Below, piece by piece: positions 45,843 through 57,830 of a DNA stretch of 64,000 nucleotides (within the stretch, counting starts at the first letter, position 1; each line of letters begins with the position of its first letter). The position numbers and the translations under genes were made by a program. The DNA comes from Harmonia axyridis (lineage: Eukaryota > Arthropoda > Insecta > Coleoptera > Coccinellidae). Below the pieces are notes generated by a model. It searched no databases. It was given only the letters and a program-made list of their open reading frames with translations, and was not told the origin of the DNA. The stretch lies in assembly GCF_914767665.1 (NCBI RefSeq), contig NC_059501.1:56296798-56360797 (forward strand). Reading direction: 5' to 3'.

Positions 45843-46779
45843 TTTTTTGGTTGTCTACACTGACTTCCAATGCTATAAAATTTCAACACACTTCAGTTGT
45901 CAATATAATAACTATAATTTGGATATAGTGAAACTATATGCGCAATTCCTCTTAATTCCTCTTAAAATAATTTATAATTACACATTAAAATTGTAACGAT
46001 TCAACGGATCGTATATAATTTTGCCCAGCTCATGTTTAAGAAACGCCACTGATCCCCGATGTAATTTATCGAACACTATCGATTCTGATATTTGATACAG
46101 AGAGTGCGCGGAGATTGTCGTTCAATGTGGAAATTTTTCAGATTTCAGCTGAAAGAGAATAATTATGATTTTGACGACTGATTGAAAACAGGTGGAGAGT
46201 GAGTGTGATATTTTTTGGTGGCTTTTCGTATGGTTGAGTACCTTAATATTAGATATTGAATATTACCTAATTATTTCTTTGAATAACAGTAATTCTATCT
46301 AACGATTTGATATCTGATAGTTTAATTTGATATCTGATAGTTCAATTTGATATTCCATTGTCTCTTTTCTTTTTTTCTCTTAACACACAGTAGTGTGTAA
46401 GGATTTTTTTTTCCTTCTTTCTTTTGAGAGCCGCCAGGAAGTACATATTCCCTTTCTTGCTGTAATTAACTATAAATTTCATTCAAATTAAATAAATTTC
46501 CTTCTTATAATAACTCTCGGATCATATGTACCTTTTTTTATTCTTTGTATTTCATTGTTTCTTATAACATAAGTTTTTTTCACTTTCCGGAAAGTATTCA
46601 ATAAGTAACTCATTTTTATATAATAGTTTATAATTTCTGTCAATTCCAAATTTTATACAATACTTTTGATACTATTTTTCCAAATTCAACCAGAACATTT
46701 TTATCTTCGATAATTGTACAAATCTAATTTCCTGAATTTTTCTCTCCACGCATGCTCAAGCATCCATTTTGATACGAAG

Positions 46780-47099
46780 AAGATTCCACAATTCCTGTAC
46801 AAGTTCCTAACCAGGCTGCACTGAATCTTCATCCTGATCAAGGTTACACAGAAACCTTCATCTAGTATTTGGACGAAATACTGCAAGTGCCGTTGAGTTT
46901 CACTTCAGGCGAGCATCCACCAAATTGGAACCCGAGATTCGAATTTCTTTTCACCACTTCGATCCAAGAGCAATATTCTGATATCAAGCAACTATCAAAA
47001 TTGAGAAACAAGATCTACCAAGTGAGATATCAAAATTCATCTTTCGATAACCTACTTATTCCAAATTCTGTCTGGAGACCTATAATATCCGAATTGTAA
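46780..47099 (+). pseudogene. Unrecognised ORF remnant in a possible LTR element
   Basis: A forward reading of about 105 codons with one internal stop (TAG near 46863) ends at TAA 47097-47099. It includes VPNQAALNLHPDQGYTETF before the stop and FTSGEHPPNWNPRFEF, then LRNKIYQVRYQNSSFDNLL after it. Codon choice looks protein-like, but I cannot name the family. About 250 bp downstream is TGGCGCCCAA (near 47350), a motif often seen as a retrotransposon primer-binding site. That link is weak. Confidence 0.35.
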
Positions 47100-47459
47100 G
47101 ATCAGTGAAATTTTCATCATTTGTAAATGTTCTGAGTTTATTTTTTTTCTCAGCCTTCAGCAATATTTTTTTTTAAATAGTTTTAATATATTTGTAAAAT
47201 TTAATTCGTTTTATTTCTTACCACTAAGCAAGATCTCTCTTATCTATCTCCCGTTTCTCTTACTCAACTTCATTTTTATTTTATCATCTCTATTAATATT
47301 TTTTTTTGAGGAATTTCATTTTTATGAAATTTGGTTTACTTTAGTAAGCCTGGCGCCCAATAATTAATTAGTCAAGTTAACAAGTTCATTTGGTGCCCAC
47401 ACCCTCACCGTATCAACTGAGCAGCCGACAGGCATACGTGTGATTTCACGTCACACAAT

Positions 47460-47525
47460 CTTGAATTGTGTCTGAAGAAATCGATTCAAAACTATTTGAA
47501 TCGATTTCTTCAGACATAATTCAAG
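47460..47525. repeat. Near-perfect 31 bp hairpin with 4-base loop
   Basis: CTTGAATTGTGTCTGAAGAA… (47460-47490) pairs with 47495-47525 over 31 bases with one mismatch, leaving the loop ACTA. It is one of the tightest short hairpins in the window. No open frame crosses it. Confidence 0.85.
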
Positions 47526-47529
47526 AATT

Positions 47530-48836
47530 TAATGCGTAATTATAAATTATTTCAAAATTCGAAAAGTATGATTCGAATTCAAATTCCGTAATCTGTCAAT
47601 TTTCGTAACAGTCACATCAACTGCCAATTTACAATACAAAAGTCACTAGGATGTGTAATCTGAAATTTTCATTGAATTGCGACAATATTTCACAAAACTT
47701 GACTGAAACAAAGAAAATATCGTCTAGTAGAAGGCAATTCCAACAATCATGCGTTCGAATACTCGCTCCTTCTTCGCTCGTTTTGGAATTTCGCATTCGT
47801 GTTGGAATAGGAGCCCATTCTGCAACTTGTTTTAGAATATACCATTCAAGGATTAACAAAGTAATTTGGAAATAATAAACCGAAACAAACTGTCAATAAT
47901 TATATGGTTCCGGATTTTATCATTCAACGTCTATTATTCAAATTCATTATATTGAAATATCATAAGTACATATGTCCAATTGAATCCTAAATAAGACTAC
48001 ACAAGATATACGAGTATATTCCCGAGTATATTCCCCACCTTCTCGTACCCTTAGACCAAGCAAAGTGCATGGCTCAAAGCAAAATTAATTGTTTTCATAA
48101 TGTCGATTGGAGTACCTACTTTTCATTATAAATGTTAATGGTGACTTGAATGAGGCTAGGAAATAAATATCATTTTTTCCACTCTCGTAATTTAGCCAAA
48201 GGACCATAATGTTATTGCATAATTCTGATGGGTTTTAATGCCTCATTTCAAGAGTTATAAAATGTTGTGTTTGTCCCACTCTCGTCATTCAAGATTTAAA
48301 TTCTTTTTATAGACTTTATGGCCCCAATAAAATTACGAGTAGCTCGCATTTACAATACCTTCAACTGCGAATGGCAAGATGCAGATATGATCTCCGTCTT
48401 ATCCAATTATCAACTTATAAATAATTAATCTCAAGTTATATTACATAATTTTATGCGCTAACAAGAAGTTTAATTTCCCATATGCGTGCTCTCTAAGGCT
48501 TAAATATTTCACCAACACGAATTTGCATAAAATGAAATTGCAGGAAGTCATTTTCTGGGACTTATCTGAAAATTTTAACCCACATTATGGAAATTGATGA
48601 TGCAGAAGGAATTGCCTGGCATTCATGTAACCAGCTGAAGCTTCAGCCGGTACGACAAGAAAATGAATTTTCAAGTTAATGATCGTGATTCAGTTTGATC
48701 ATTATTACAGATGCAGAACTGTGCAATATCAGTGATTTTAAGTGTCATACATTATTACCACCAAATGAATTTAATTTAAAATCAATTTGAAAATAAACGT
48801 GTGTTTCCAATAGTTGGCTTTATAAGAAAATGTCTA
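47530..48836. other. AT-rich stretch, no gene seen
   Basis: A segment near 47745-47830 with CTCG/CGAG words resembles the hairpin tail at 23300-23390. Otherwise nothing supported. The paired 74- and 76-codon frames (47629-47875) overlap that segment. Confidence 0.4.
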
Positions 48837-48838
48837 TA

Positions 48839-50689
48839 CAGGGTCTTTCACGAGGAACCTCACCCATATTTATACGGGAAACTACTGAACGTATTTTCAT
48901 GAAATTCAGCACTTATAAGTATTTCACTATGCTGATGAAATCTAAAATATTTTCAAGGCATGAGCACCTCCGGTTTTTCCGGAAATGACGTCAACTTCCT
49001 TTTTTCAAATTAGAACACCATTTTTTCATTGCAGAAATAGATTCCTTAAAAAATTTCAAGTTATTTTGATGTAACATTTTTCAGTTTTGGTTGGAAAATT
49101 CTCTCTGAGCGGGAAAATTCGAAAAAAAAATCGAAAATAGAGCTCCGCTGAAACAAGAATAACTTCGAGGTTTTTGGATGGAAAATTTTCATTTTTGGGA
49201 TTTTTCAAGATGTAAGATTGATGTATCCACTCTATAAATCGAAATCGCGATTCATGATACAGGGGGTGAAAAAATCGCTTTCAAAGTTAGGGATGAAAAA
49301 ATCGTGAAAAATTAATTTTTTCAAATTAGAACCCCATTTTTTTATGGCAGATATTGAATCTACGTTAAAAAATAATGTGAGTGTATGCATCACACCCTTG
49401 CCCTAAAGTGGATATTTTCTGAGTTATTCACAAAAAACTGTTTTTCGTCGTGAATTTTCAGCTATTTCTTTTCCCTTCACGCCAAAAAGATGAAATTTTC
49501 AGGAACTGTTATTTGAACCATGCTGTAGATTTTTCACCCCTTCTTGAAACCGACTTCAAGTTACTATTAGGAGAACCATGGCAAACTCTCGCAGTTATAA
49601 CTAGAGAAGATGCTCAAAGTTTTGACCGTTAATTTCTAGACATTTATTTATACGTCTCAGGAATGCTTCGTGCGTTGCTCTTCTTATTTCATCGGGAGGA
49701 AGAGATCTGCAAAAGTGTTTAAAAACCAAATTAATAGTAAACACAAAATGCTACTGAATAAAGAGGAATTTGGCAGATGTAATTAATGATATCTATCATT
49801 AAAAAAAAAGAATGTAAAACATGGTGAATTTTTGCATATGGTTCATAAGGAATTATTCATTTATCACTGGAGAGAAAACCGATGGCCGATTAGTTGAAAT
49901 AAAGAGGTTTCCGATACAAATTCAAATCAAAATTCGCCATCTATTTACATTACATTACAACCTGTAACTTTTTTCTCTTGCATATTAGGGTAGTAAAATC
50001 TAAAACATGGTTTAAGTAACAGTTCCTGAAAATTTCATCTTTTTGGCGTGAAGGGAAAAGAAATAGCTGAAAATTCAAGACGAAAAACAGTTTTTTGTAA
50101 ATAACTCAGAAAATATCCACTTTAGGGCAAGGGTGTGATGCATACACTCACATTATTTTTTAACGTAGATTCAATATCTGCCATAAAAAAATGGGGTTCT
50201 AATTTGAAAAAATTGATTTTTCACGATTTTGTCATCCCTAACTTTGAAAGCGATTTTTTCACCCCATGTATCATGCATCGCGATTTCGATTTTTAAAGTG
50301 GATACATCAATCTTACATCTTGAAAAATCCCAAAAATGAAAATTTTCCATCCAAAAACCTCGAAGTTATTCTTGTTTCAGCGGAGCTCTATTTTCGATTT
50401 TTTTTTCGAATTTTCCTGCTCAGAGAGAATTTTCCAACCAAAACTGAAAAATGTTACATCAAAATAACTTGAAATTTTTTAAGGAATCTATTTCTGCAAT
50501 GAAAAAATGGTGTTCTAATTTGAAAAACGGAAGTTGACGTCATTTCCGGAAAAACCGGAGGTGCTCATGCCTTGAAAATATTTTAGATTTCATCAGCATC
50601 GTGAAATACTTATGAGTGCTGAATTTCATGAAAATACGTTCAGTAGTTTCCCGTATAAATATGGGTGAGGTTCCTCGTGAAAGACCCTG
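48839..50689. mobile_element. Large palindrome D: 1.85 kb fold-back with CAGGG/TA ends
   Basis: The ends read TA-CAGGGTCTTTCACGAGG (48837) and CCTCGTGAAAGACCCTG-TA (50691). The left arm to about 49540 is mirrored by about 49990-50689, roughly 700 bp with few differences. A marker near both ends is TTTTTCCGGAAATGACGTCA and its complement. The loop is about 450 bp, without recognisable coding. Each side has short frames (49450-49632, 50266-50472) that do not look real. Confidence 0.9.
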
Positions 50690-50744
50690 TATAGTGATAT
50701 TAAAACGTTATGTATTAATAGTATATGTGATCTATCACAAGTCT

Positions 50745-51000
50745 GGTTTCACAAGGGGTTTTCCAATATGAGGTTGCATTTTGACTAAACCGCTATCTGG
50801 TCAGGTGTCAGTTTGAAGCTGTCATCTTTTAACATTTGACAAGTAAAAATTACGCTATCACTAAAAACGGAATGGTACACGTTTCAACAACTCACTGATA
50901 TTGTTGAAATTCACTACAACATGGTGAAAATTTTACAGGTGCAGTTCTCAAATCTAAAACACTTTTGGGTCGTTGAGAATTAGAGAAAATTATATCCAGA
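50745..51000 (+). pseudogene. Mariner-related transposase fossil T1 (copy 3), N-terminal only
   Basis: The leader GGTTTTCCAATATGAGGTTG… and the segment around CCGCTATCTGGTCAGGTGTC…GAAGCTGTCATCTTTTAACA parallel the leader of fossil copy 2 (from 14841). The frame then gives FTGAVLKSKTLLGR after HGEN near 50920-50985, equal in position to GENFT.HKTKAL in copy 2. The rest is missing. The terminal CAGGG is not recognisable (CAAGGGG). Confidence 0.62.
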
Positions 51001-51004
51001 ATTT

Positions 51005-53340
51005 TGTCATGTGAATAGCGGAAATAGTGAAATCAAATTAATGTAGCTTTGATAATGAAAGCACCTGTCACATGTAATGTAATTAAACATTTAAATTTCT
51101 ATGATCATAGAGTATTATTGCTAGTCTGTCTGGAAAGAGATGGAATGAAGTCTTCATATAACATAAACTCATAAAATCTTGAATAACTCTTGAATTATTG
51201 AATTTATGAGCATAATTATGTTTGGACATTATCCTTATTTTTCTCCGTAGAATCCAACGCAATCATAAAAAAATAGGGTTCTAGTTTGAAAATCGAAAGT
51301 TATGATCAAATTTTGTTCACAATTTTTGGCACAATATTTGAAACACCCTGTGATGGTATTTCTCAAGTTCAAGATATGCACGATATTCCTACATCATTTT
51401 AGGTTGAGAAAGTGAACCGAGTATACGCATAGGATATTCACAGTAAAAATAATAAACGTAATTGTGGAATTCTTTCTTTTTTTCGGTTTTTTCTTGATAT
51501 TTTGAAAACTACAAGGACTTACGCAGTAATTTTAGTAAGGAGCAATTGAGAATGGAAATCTTGATAATATCTAAGACAAAATGAAAAAAAAGTTTTTTTT
51601 GTTAACATTTTTTTCATTTCTCATATAACCGGAAGTTCCTGAGCTTCGAAAATATTTTAGCTGAACAGGGCATCATAAACAATGTCATATTCCGAATTTT
51701 CAGATTTCAAATAGGCCCCGTTCTCCAGAAACGTCTAATAGGCCGTCACCCTGTATATGATCAGGTGAAAAAAACGCAACAAATTGATATTTGGTAAACT
51801 TTGAAATCTCATAGTTTTCTTATTTTCAGCTCAATTTTAGAAATTCTTTCAGTAAAACTATACAGGTATAATCAGAAGTTGGTTGTTGAACCCTAATTTT
51901 GAAACACCTGTGGAATAATTCGGTGGTCAAATTTTTTCAAATTGCCAATTTTCATCAAGAACCATTCCTTCTCAACATTGTTTTTTGATTCATGACAAAG
52001 TGCACTAGTTCATTTTTTAGGGTCAAATCAACAGTTTACCCAATTTAATGTCAGTGCAAAAGCTCAATTTATGAGTCTACCAATGAGAAGGCAACAATAT
52101 GTTGTCCAGATGGTCAATCAGTTCAAAATTAATTTTCACAAACTTATTGAATTCAATTAAAAAACCAAAATATCATGTTGAATAACAAAAAGGAACGTTC
52201 TTTTTTTAATTCAGATTAATATTTTTTTATTTACTGCCTGCATACCTGGGTTCATACTGTCGATTAGGTTCCGAATAACACTTTGAGTAAGTAAAGTAAT
52301 ATAATAAAGTAAGTAAAGTACCTGAACCGTTGATGACAAGTTTATTTTTCACTTGAAAATGAACTAGTGCTCTTGAATCGAAACCATGAACCTAAACACA
52401 ACATATTGAAAAGAAAAGGATCTTGATGAAACTTAGTAATTTGAAAAAAAATGATCTCGAAATTATTCCACAGGATATTTCAAAATTAGGGATTAACAAC
52501 AAACTTCTTATCAACCTCGTATTGTGATTAATAAGCCTACAGTTTAGTGAAGAAATTTTGAAAATTGAGACAACAATAAAAAAAATATGAGACTTCAATT
52601 TTTACTAAATATCAATTTGTTGCGCTTTTTTGCACCTGACCTGAGTGTATATGTCACCTCTCAATTGTATTGAAAACATGCAAAATATGGGTTTTCTAAA
52701 TATTTAACAATGTATTTCTTCATGTTTGCAAAGCGATAAGATGATATGGAGATTAATAGCTTGTCTACATAATAATTTGTTTTGCCAAAAATATATTCGA
52801 TGAATACTTAATCACGACTGGAGTTGTGCTGTGATTTTAAATGAATTCGCTTTTTTCAAAGCAAGACAACATTGGAGAAATTATTTTCCAGAAATATTTC
52901 CTAGAAGTGAAACGTACAATAAAATTACCTCTAAGAACTAATCGTATACAATATCATAAAAGAGAAAATATTTCTGCAAAATTCACTTATGGTTTTCTTT
53001 CAAGTTTGTTGCTTTGGCAATTTCGCCACACTTGATATGCCATCAGCGAAATGATCAAAAAGCAATAAACTTGTTTAAAAGCATATTAGAGCATATTAGT
53101 TAACAATACTGAATGGTTCTCTCTCACTGGGAAGTTATTGAGCGTACCTGTGAACCTTATGTATGTAGGAGTATGGTCATCAATATGTTATTTATTTGAT
53201 AAATGTACGTCATTATTCAGAATTAAATCAAATATGAAAAACAATCAACAAAGATAACGTACACATGCAAAGTATGAGAGGAAAATCAGTTTGAAGACTT
53301 GTAGTGTACAGTTTTCACATAAATAGATACCTGTGTTCCG
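51005..53340. other. AT-rich interval with isolated CCCTG-TA ends
   Basis: AACACCCTG near 51349 and CACCCTG-TA near 51742 look like right termini of CAGGG/TA elements without clear left partners. No coding sequence was supported. It precedes the candidate promoter at 53.34 kb. Confidence 0.4.
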
Positions 53341-53343
53341 AAG

Positions 53344-53382
53344 TATATTATAATGATGAAACAAGCGCTGAATTGATCAGTT
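53344..53382 (+). promoter_or_regulatory. Candidate core promoter: TATA box and TCAGTT initiator
   Basis: TATATTATAA starts at 53344 and TCAGTT lies at 53377-53382. Taking the A of TCAG (53379) as +1 places TTATAA near -31 to -26, the normal insect TATA spacing. A candidate start codon follows at +44. This arrangement is seen by eye; transcription is not shown. Confidence 0.45.
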
Positions 53383-53421
53383 ATTCTTTAAAGTTTAAAG
53401 ACATCGGGAAAAATCATCAAA

Positions 53422-53751
53422 ATGGTAGTGTACACCAATATTTACCCTGCACCTCAGTATGAAAACATTTATAGTCCAGTCCATGTAAGTAAATTTTTAT
53501 GACATTTCTGTTTTTCAACCTTTCGTGGTTTTCAATTCTAAATGTTCTTCCCTCAAAAGAATGATTAGTCTTACTTTTTTCTCCTTTCTACGTTTTAGAT
53601 TGTTTCGGTCTCTGCCATCAATCCTATTGACGTTCAAGCCGTCTTTATTTTCTTCAACACACAAATTAATATCGGAAAAACGCGTTCTGATATCGTTAAT
53701 TTTTTGACGTCCTTCAGATATTTTGACAACACGAAAGGAAATTCATGCTAA
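53422..53751 (+). CDS. Candidate two-exon small gene, 71 residues, unknown function
   Basis: Exon 1 (53422-53484) starts at an ATG in good context (TCAAAATGG) and encodes 21 residues, MVVYTNIYPAPQYENIYSPV then H, rich in tyrosine and proline. It ends at GTAAGT (53485). The 114 bp intron has stops in frame, a CTTAC-type branch word, a pyrimidine tract and TTTTAG (ends 53598). Exon 2 (53599-53751) is in phase 0 and open for 50 codons: IVSVSAINPIDVQAVFIFFN, then TQINIGKTRSDIVNFLTSFR, then YFDNTKGNSC and stop. GTC, GCC, ATC, TTC and AAC codons are frequent for such AT-rich DNA. No signal peptide or clear membrane segment. I know no homologue. Alternatively exon 1 is the start of a longer gene with its next exon elsewhere. 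Confidence 0.42.
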
Positions 53752-53787
53752 TAAGTGTGGCAAAATGATACTCGTCCTTCTCTCCTA

Positions 53788-53793
53788 AATAAA
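53788..53793 (+). terminator. AATAAA polyadenylation signal of the candidate small gene
   Basis: AATAAA lies 36 bases past the TAA stop, a normal distance for a short 3' untranslated region. AATAAA is common in AT-rich DNA, so its weight comes only from position. Confidence 0.35.
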
Positions 53794-53799
53794 AGCTGC

Positions 53800-54230
53800 A
53801 CATTGAGCTATTTTAGGTCTGTTAACGTTTTCATCTCCCAAAAAAGTCTAATTTACAGGACTAGACTTTAACGGTGAACGGAAGATACGATTTTATTGAA
53901 AATTTAGTTTCTTCTTCACTGTTTTATCGATCTCTAATATTTTCAGCGCTGTGGTGTTGCCGCTTATATCAAAAAGTACTAATACTATCGATATTTCGAA
54001 TAGAACACCCTGTATATCATTACTTTTTTCGGTTTTTCATAGCCTCTTGGTTATTTATGTATGAACTTCATAGTCCCTATTTCTATCGGTTTTCGAGTAA
54101 TTGAATGATTTACTCCATTTTTTGTGCAAAACATAGTTTTAATTCAACATTCATCACTTCGGTAAAAAAATACCAAGTATGTCCTATCGTTGTATTCCAA
54201 ATAGAATGCCACGCAATTTTCACTAACAAT
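53800..54230. other. No gene seen; solo CCCTG-TA end
   Basis: AACACCCTG ends at 54012 before TA, a right-type terminus without visible partner. The 76-codon frame at 53874-54104 has no motif. Confidence 0.35.
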
Positions 54231-54233
54231 ATA

Positions 54234-54422
54234 CAGGGGGTGCCATTTGAAATTAAAAAGTGAGGGGTAGCTGCCACAGGGCTGTCAAATGTAAGAACCT
54301 GTTTTATACATCATTGGGAAGATACTTATTTTTCTATGTTATTCAAAGCAATTGTTTTATTTTTTTAATATCTTATCAAATCAGCTAGATATTGCCTGTA
54401 TACGATAACTTGGGACACCCGG
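54234..54422. mobile_element. Possible CAGGG/TA MITE, 189 bp
   Basis: The left end TA-CAGGGGGTGCCATTTG and right end TTGGGACACCCGG-TA are short imperfect inverted repeats. Size and end type fit the ~200 bp units seen in palindromes A and C. Confidence 0.45.
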
Positions 54423-54429
54423 TATAAAA

Positions 54430-55000
54430 ATATAGGATAAATTTGAAATTTAGTTTACACTCCTTGTGTGGATGACGAGCGCAGTGCTGTCCTCGTTTTT
54501 TCATTTAGTTAATTCCTTTTTTAACGATTTGATATGTTCTACGAGAAAATAATAAACCAAAGTGTAAATTTTGCACTGTTTTTTCAGGAGCGAAGGACAA
54601 GGAGCATTGTGTCATACCCATGGCTTATTTTTTATGGACTTCATTCAATTTGGCTAATATACAAGACAGGAAATCTTATTGCAAATGGTGAAAGTATCAA
54701 AGTCAATTATGAATATCTTCATTTCGAAGAAATTTCCATCAATGCTATATGATTCATCATAAGATTGCTCCAGGTAATGGGAAAACACCAATAATGATAA
54801 AATGTAGAAACACTAATGATCTTATTTATAATTCTCCCATATCTTACTAGATATGATAGGCATAAATAAAAAGGTGTATATTTATACACCTAAATAAAAA
54901 ATAAATTTTCTATTTAGAATATTCACATATTTACAGAGAATGAAGAAGTCAACAAATTAGTAAAATGGACATTGTAGAAATAAAATATTTACAATCATAT
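54430..55000. other. No recognised gene; short similarity to 63.6 kb
   Basis: AAATAATAAACCAAAGTGTAAATTTTGCA near 54545 is nearly repeated near 63660, so a short dispersed repeat is likely. The 72-codon frame at 54534-54752 starts in it and has no motif. Confidence 0.35.
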
Positions 55001-55007
55001 TTAAAAT

Positions 55008-55095
55008 GAATAAATGAATACATTAACAAATTAATAAATGAATGAATGAATAAATAATAAATGAATAAATTTAAATAAATGAATAAATAAATGTA
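55008..55095. repeat. Imperfect tetranucleotide microsatellite (AATG/AAAT)
   Basis: Runs of AATG and AAAT units with interruptions over about 85 bases. Confidence 0.85.
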
Positions 55096-55099
55096 AAAT

Positions 55100-56774
55100 C
55101 AAATAACACTGTATTCAAAAATTGCCCATAGATACCTATTTTTCTATTCTCAAGTATGTTTAAAAATGCAAAACTGTCATGATATATTGAAAACTATGGC
55201 TATTTACTTGAAGAAAAACAATTGACCTCACTTGAAATTTCAATTAGGTGAATAAACACAAATTGAAAAGTTTAAATGTTGCATAGTTTCTTTCTTTGAA
55301 AGTTTGAAAAGAGCATTGGCGTAGGTATTCAATGACGTTTGTTTTAAAATATACCAGCAGCAACAGAGCCATTAAAATACTCATCTCGAGAACCTTATTA
55401 TTTTATTTATAATAAAAATACATACCTTGGAATCGATGCGTTCAAGGACTGATGAGTATTTATTGGAACTTTTGCTTTCAAAATTTGCAAAAATATTACT
55501 CTTCAACGTTATGGCTATGAACTCCGTTGAAATACCTCAGAAAAACCTAGAAGGTAGAGAAAGAGAAAACTCTTGTAACTCATGTAAAGCAAATATATAA
55601 AAAAAATGCTTGAAACATTCTTGAAAAATCTGAAAAAATATGCATTTTAAAGAAACCGTAATTTTTTATTGATATCAATAATAATGCTATAATAATAGAT
55701 TAAATTCCTAAATATATCCTAAAAAAAAAAATAAAATCAAATTGAAATATATTTTTATAAATATGGTTTATTGAAAAATTAAATAACATATCGATAAATT
55801 ATATAGTCAACAAAAAATATTGAGCAGATACTAAGTTTTGTAAATGAAAACGATCAGATATTGTTTCAAATGCTCGGGGTAAGATTATCAGTATATTTCA
55901 TAAGGGAATGAACATTCTACAGCTAACTTCTGAGTTAACTGGGAACTTTGAATTTGGGTGCTAAATAAGCACTAACTTTTTCTGGCGAAATTCACTCTTT
56001 CTATAAAACTATTTATTTCATATAAAACTTTGAAGCCAGGGTTATTCTTCATTCAAAGTTTTCTTTGAGTTTGGAAGAAAACATGGATTGGTAAATTTAT
56101 CAATTGAATGAGTAGAATCGGTCAATGACCAACCATGAGTTTTAAATTATTTAATAGTTCTACGTAAGTGAGAGAAATGAGTGCTAGTCAAAAATATGTT
56201 TTTTTTTAACTTGTATCGAAGTTTATCAAGAAAATCTGATATAGCGTAGAATGTATGTCTATGAACATGGAAAATCTAATTATTTTTTCTGTTTAAAAAG
56301 TACTATTAGACCAAACTTTCTTCCGAAATTTGAGAACAAATATGTGGTGAATCAAATTTGTAGAGAATATGGTAATTCTTTATTGAGATCACTATATAAT
56401 TTGCAATCTATTAGAAGTGATTTGGGAAGTGTGAGAAAATATAATCAATAACTGTCGAATACTGCTGCATTGCTGTAAAAAAAAATAGGAAATGTCTGTA
56501 CTGATTTGAGAATTGACGTTTCTCGTGCCATAAAACATAAATATTGATATTTTATAATAATAATCAGATCAATTCTCTAGCATTATCGGAAGTTAACGAC
56601 GATACAACAATTTTGTAAGATGAATTTTTTCTGAATACCTTCGATGAATTAGGTTTCTTGATTTTTGTTGTAAGATATCAGCTATTCTATCAAATTAAAA
56701 CAAGTTTTATAGTTTCTATGATTTTAATATCAAACATTGAAAAATTGAAACAATTAGATTATTACCTATATTGT
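55100..56774. other. AT-rich stretch, no gene seen
   Basis: Very AT-rich around 55600-55850. The 66-codon frame at 56251-56451 has no motif. The right edge is the duplication of the next hAT element. Confidence 0.4.
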
Positions 56775-57079
56775 GTTACCGCCAGGGGCGGATCCAGACG
56801 ATGTTTGAGGGGGGGGGGGCATAGAGATAGAAAATAGCGGAATTTTGTTTGTTTGTTGGTACCTACTGGGTTAAGTGTTTTTTTTATAGAAAGATGGATT
56901 TTAGTAAATCATAATATATTCAGTTTCCAGAATTTTTGTAGGACAAAAACGAGTTAAAAAAAAATTGCACATATTTCATAAATATAGGTAAATTCATTTC
57001 ATGAGAAACTCAGGCGCAAGAAAGTATAAGGTGTAGTAAGAAGAAAACCATTATTTGTGCATGAAGGACAAAATTTCAA

Positions 57080-57545
57080 TTACCATAGTATGATCCGATT
57101 TGGGTCAAATATGCGCTGTTTCGTTCGATAACTACAGTTCCAAGTTAACAGTTGTACCTTAGGAGAACATCTCTTCGTAGATAATTCCCTGCCAATCTCA
57201 CTAAACACACAGCAAAACCTTCCTGGCCGATTCCGAAGGCTCACCGCGTTTCGACCACGGCCGTTTTTGCTTGACGTTGTCATAAATGATTTATTTTCAT
57301 CACCAGGTACCAAGCGTTTCAAAAATGGGGCGATTTTGTTGCGATTCTGCAGTGATTCGCAGTGAAAATTCGGTCCATGGGGTTTTTTGCGTTAGCTCGT
57401 GTGGTATCCATACATCTAGTATCTTCTTGAGATCAGCCTTATGCAAATAGCGTTCCAAACGATTTATTCTGCACTCTTAAGTTCTTGAGCAATCGAAACA
57501 GGACTCGACATGTCCATGCTTTTATCGATATTTTCGACAATTGGC
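57080..57545 (-). pseudogene. Mariner transposase fossil (third family, cecropia-like)
   Basis: The reverse strand reads SPVSIAQELKSAE near 57480-57515, then in another frame ILDVWIPHELTQKTP near 57385-57430 (the WVPHEL-type linker), then CESLQNRNKIAPFLKRLVPG followed by DEN near 57297-57360. The last piece corresponds to 'NR.K.DPFLKR.VTGDEKW', with the first catalytic aspartate kept but T changed to P. The later catalytic blocks are missing. Linker and core wording differ from M1 and M2, so this is a separate mariner family. Confidence 0.75.
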
Positions 57546-57830
57546 CTCAGCGCCCTGGCTAAATAAAATTTTACCGCCCTGTTTTGGCTAATTTATCTGA
57601 ATTTTCTTTGGAGGAGCCTCTGTTATTCCTCTCAGGCATCTCTTCAATTTTATATGAAATCATATTTTTCAACTCAAAATCATCTTGTCAAATTTATCAA
57701 AACATCCTGCATTGTTCAAAAGCATGGCGCTCTATTTATAAATCTATAGCAAAAAAACGGAGTAGTTCTTAAAGGTGCAAAAAGTCTTGTTTTATTAACT
57801 GACTTTGCGCCCCTAGGATTTCTCGATTGG
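57545..57830. repeat. Block shared with the 21.0 kb hAT MITE
   Basis: It parallels 21045-21310 in order: GGAGCC…TTTCTC-type stretch, ATCATAT, TGTTCAAAAG, GCGCTCTATT, then GTAGTTCTTAAAGGTGCAAA and TTTTATTAACTGACTTTGCG. The outer ends of the two copies differ. Confidence 0.72.

Noticed and set aside
47340..47360. TGGCGCCCAA as a definite LTR primer-binding site
   Set aside because: No pair of long terminal repeats and no gag or pol motif could be placed around it; it is mentioned only as a weak hint.
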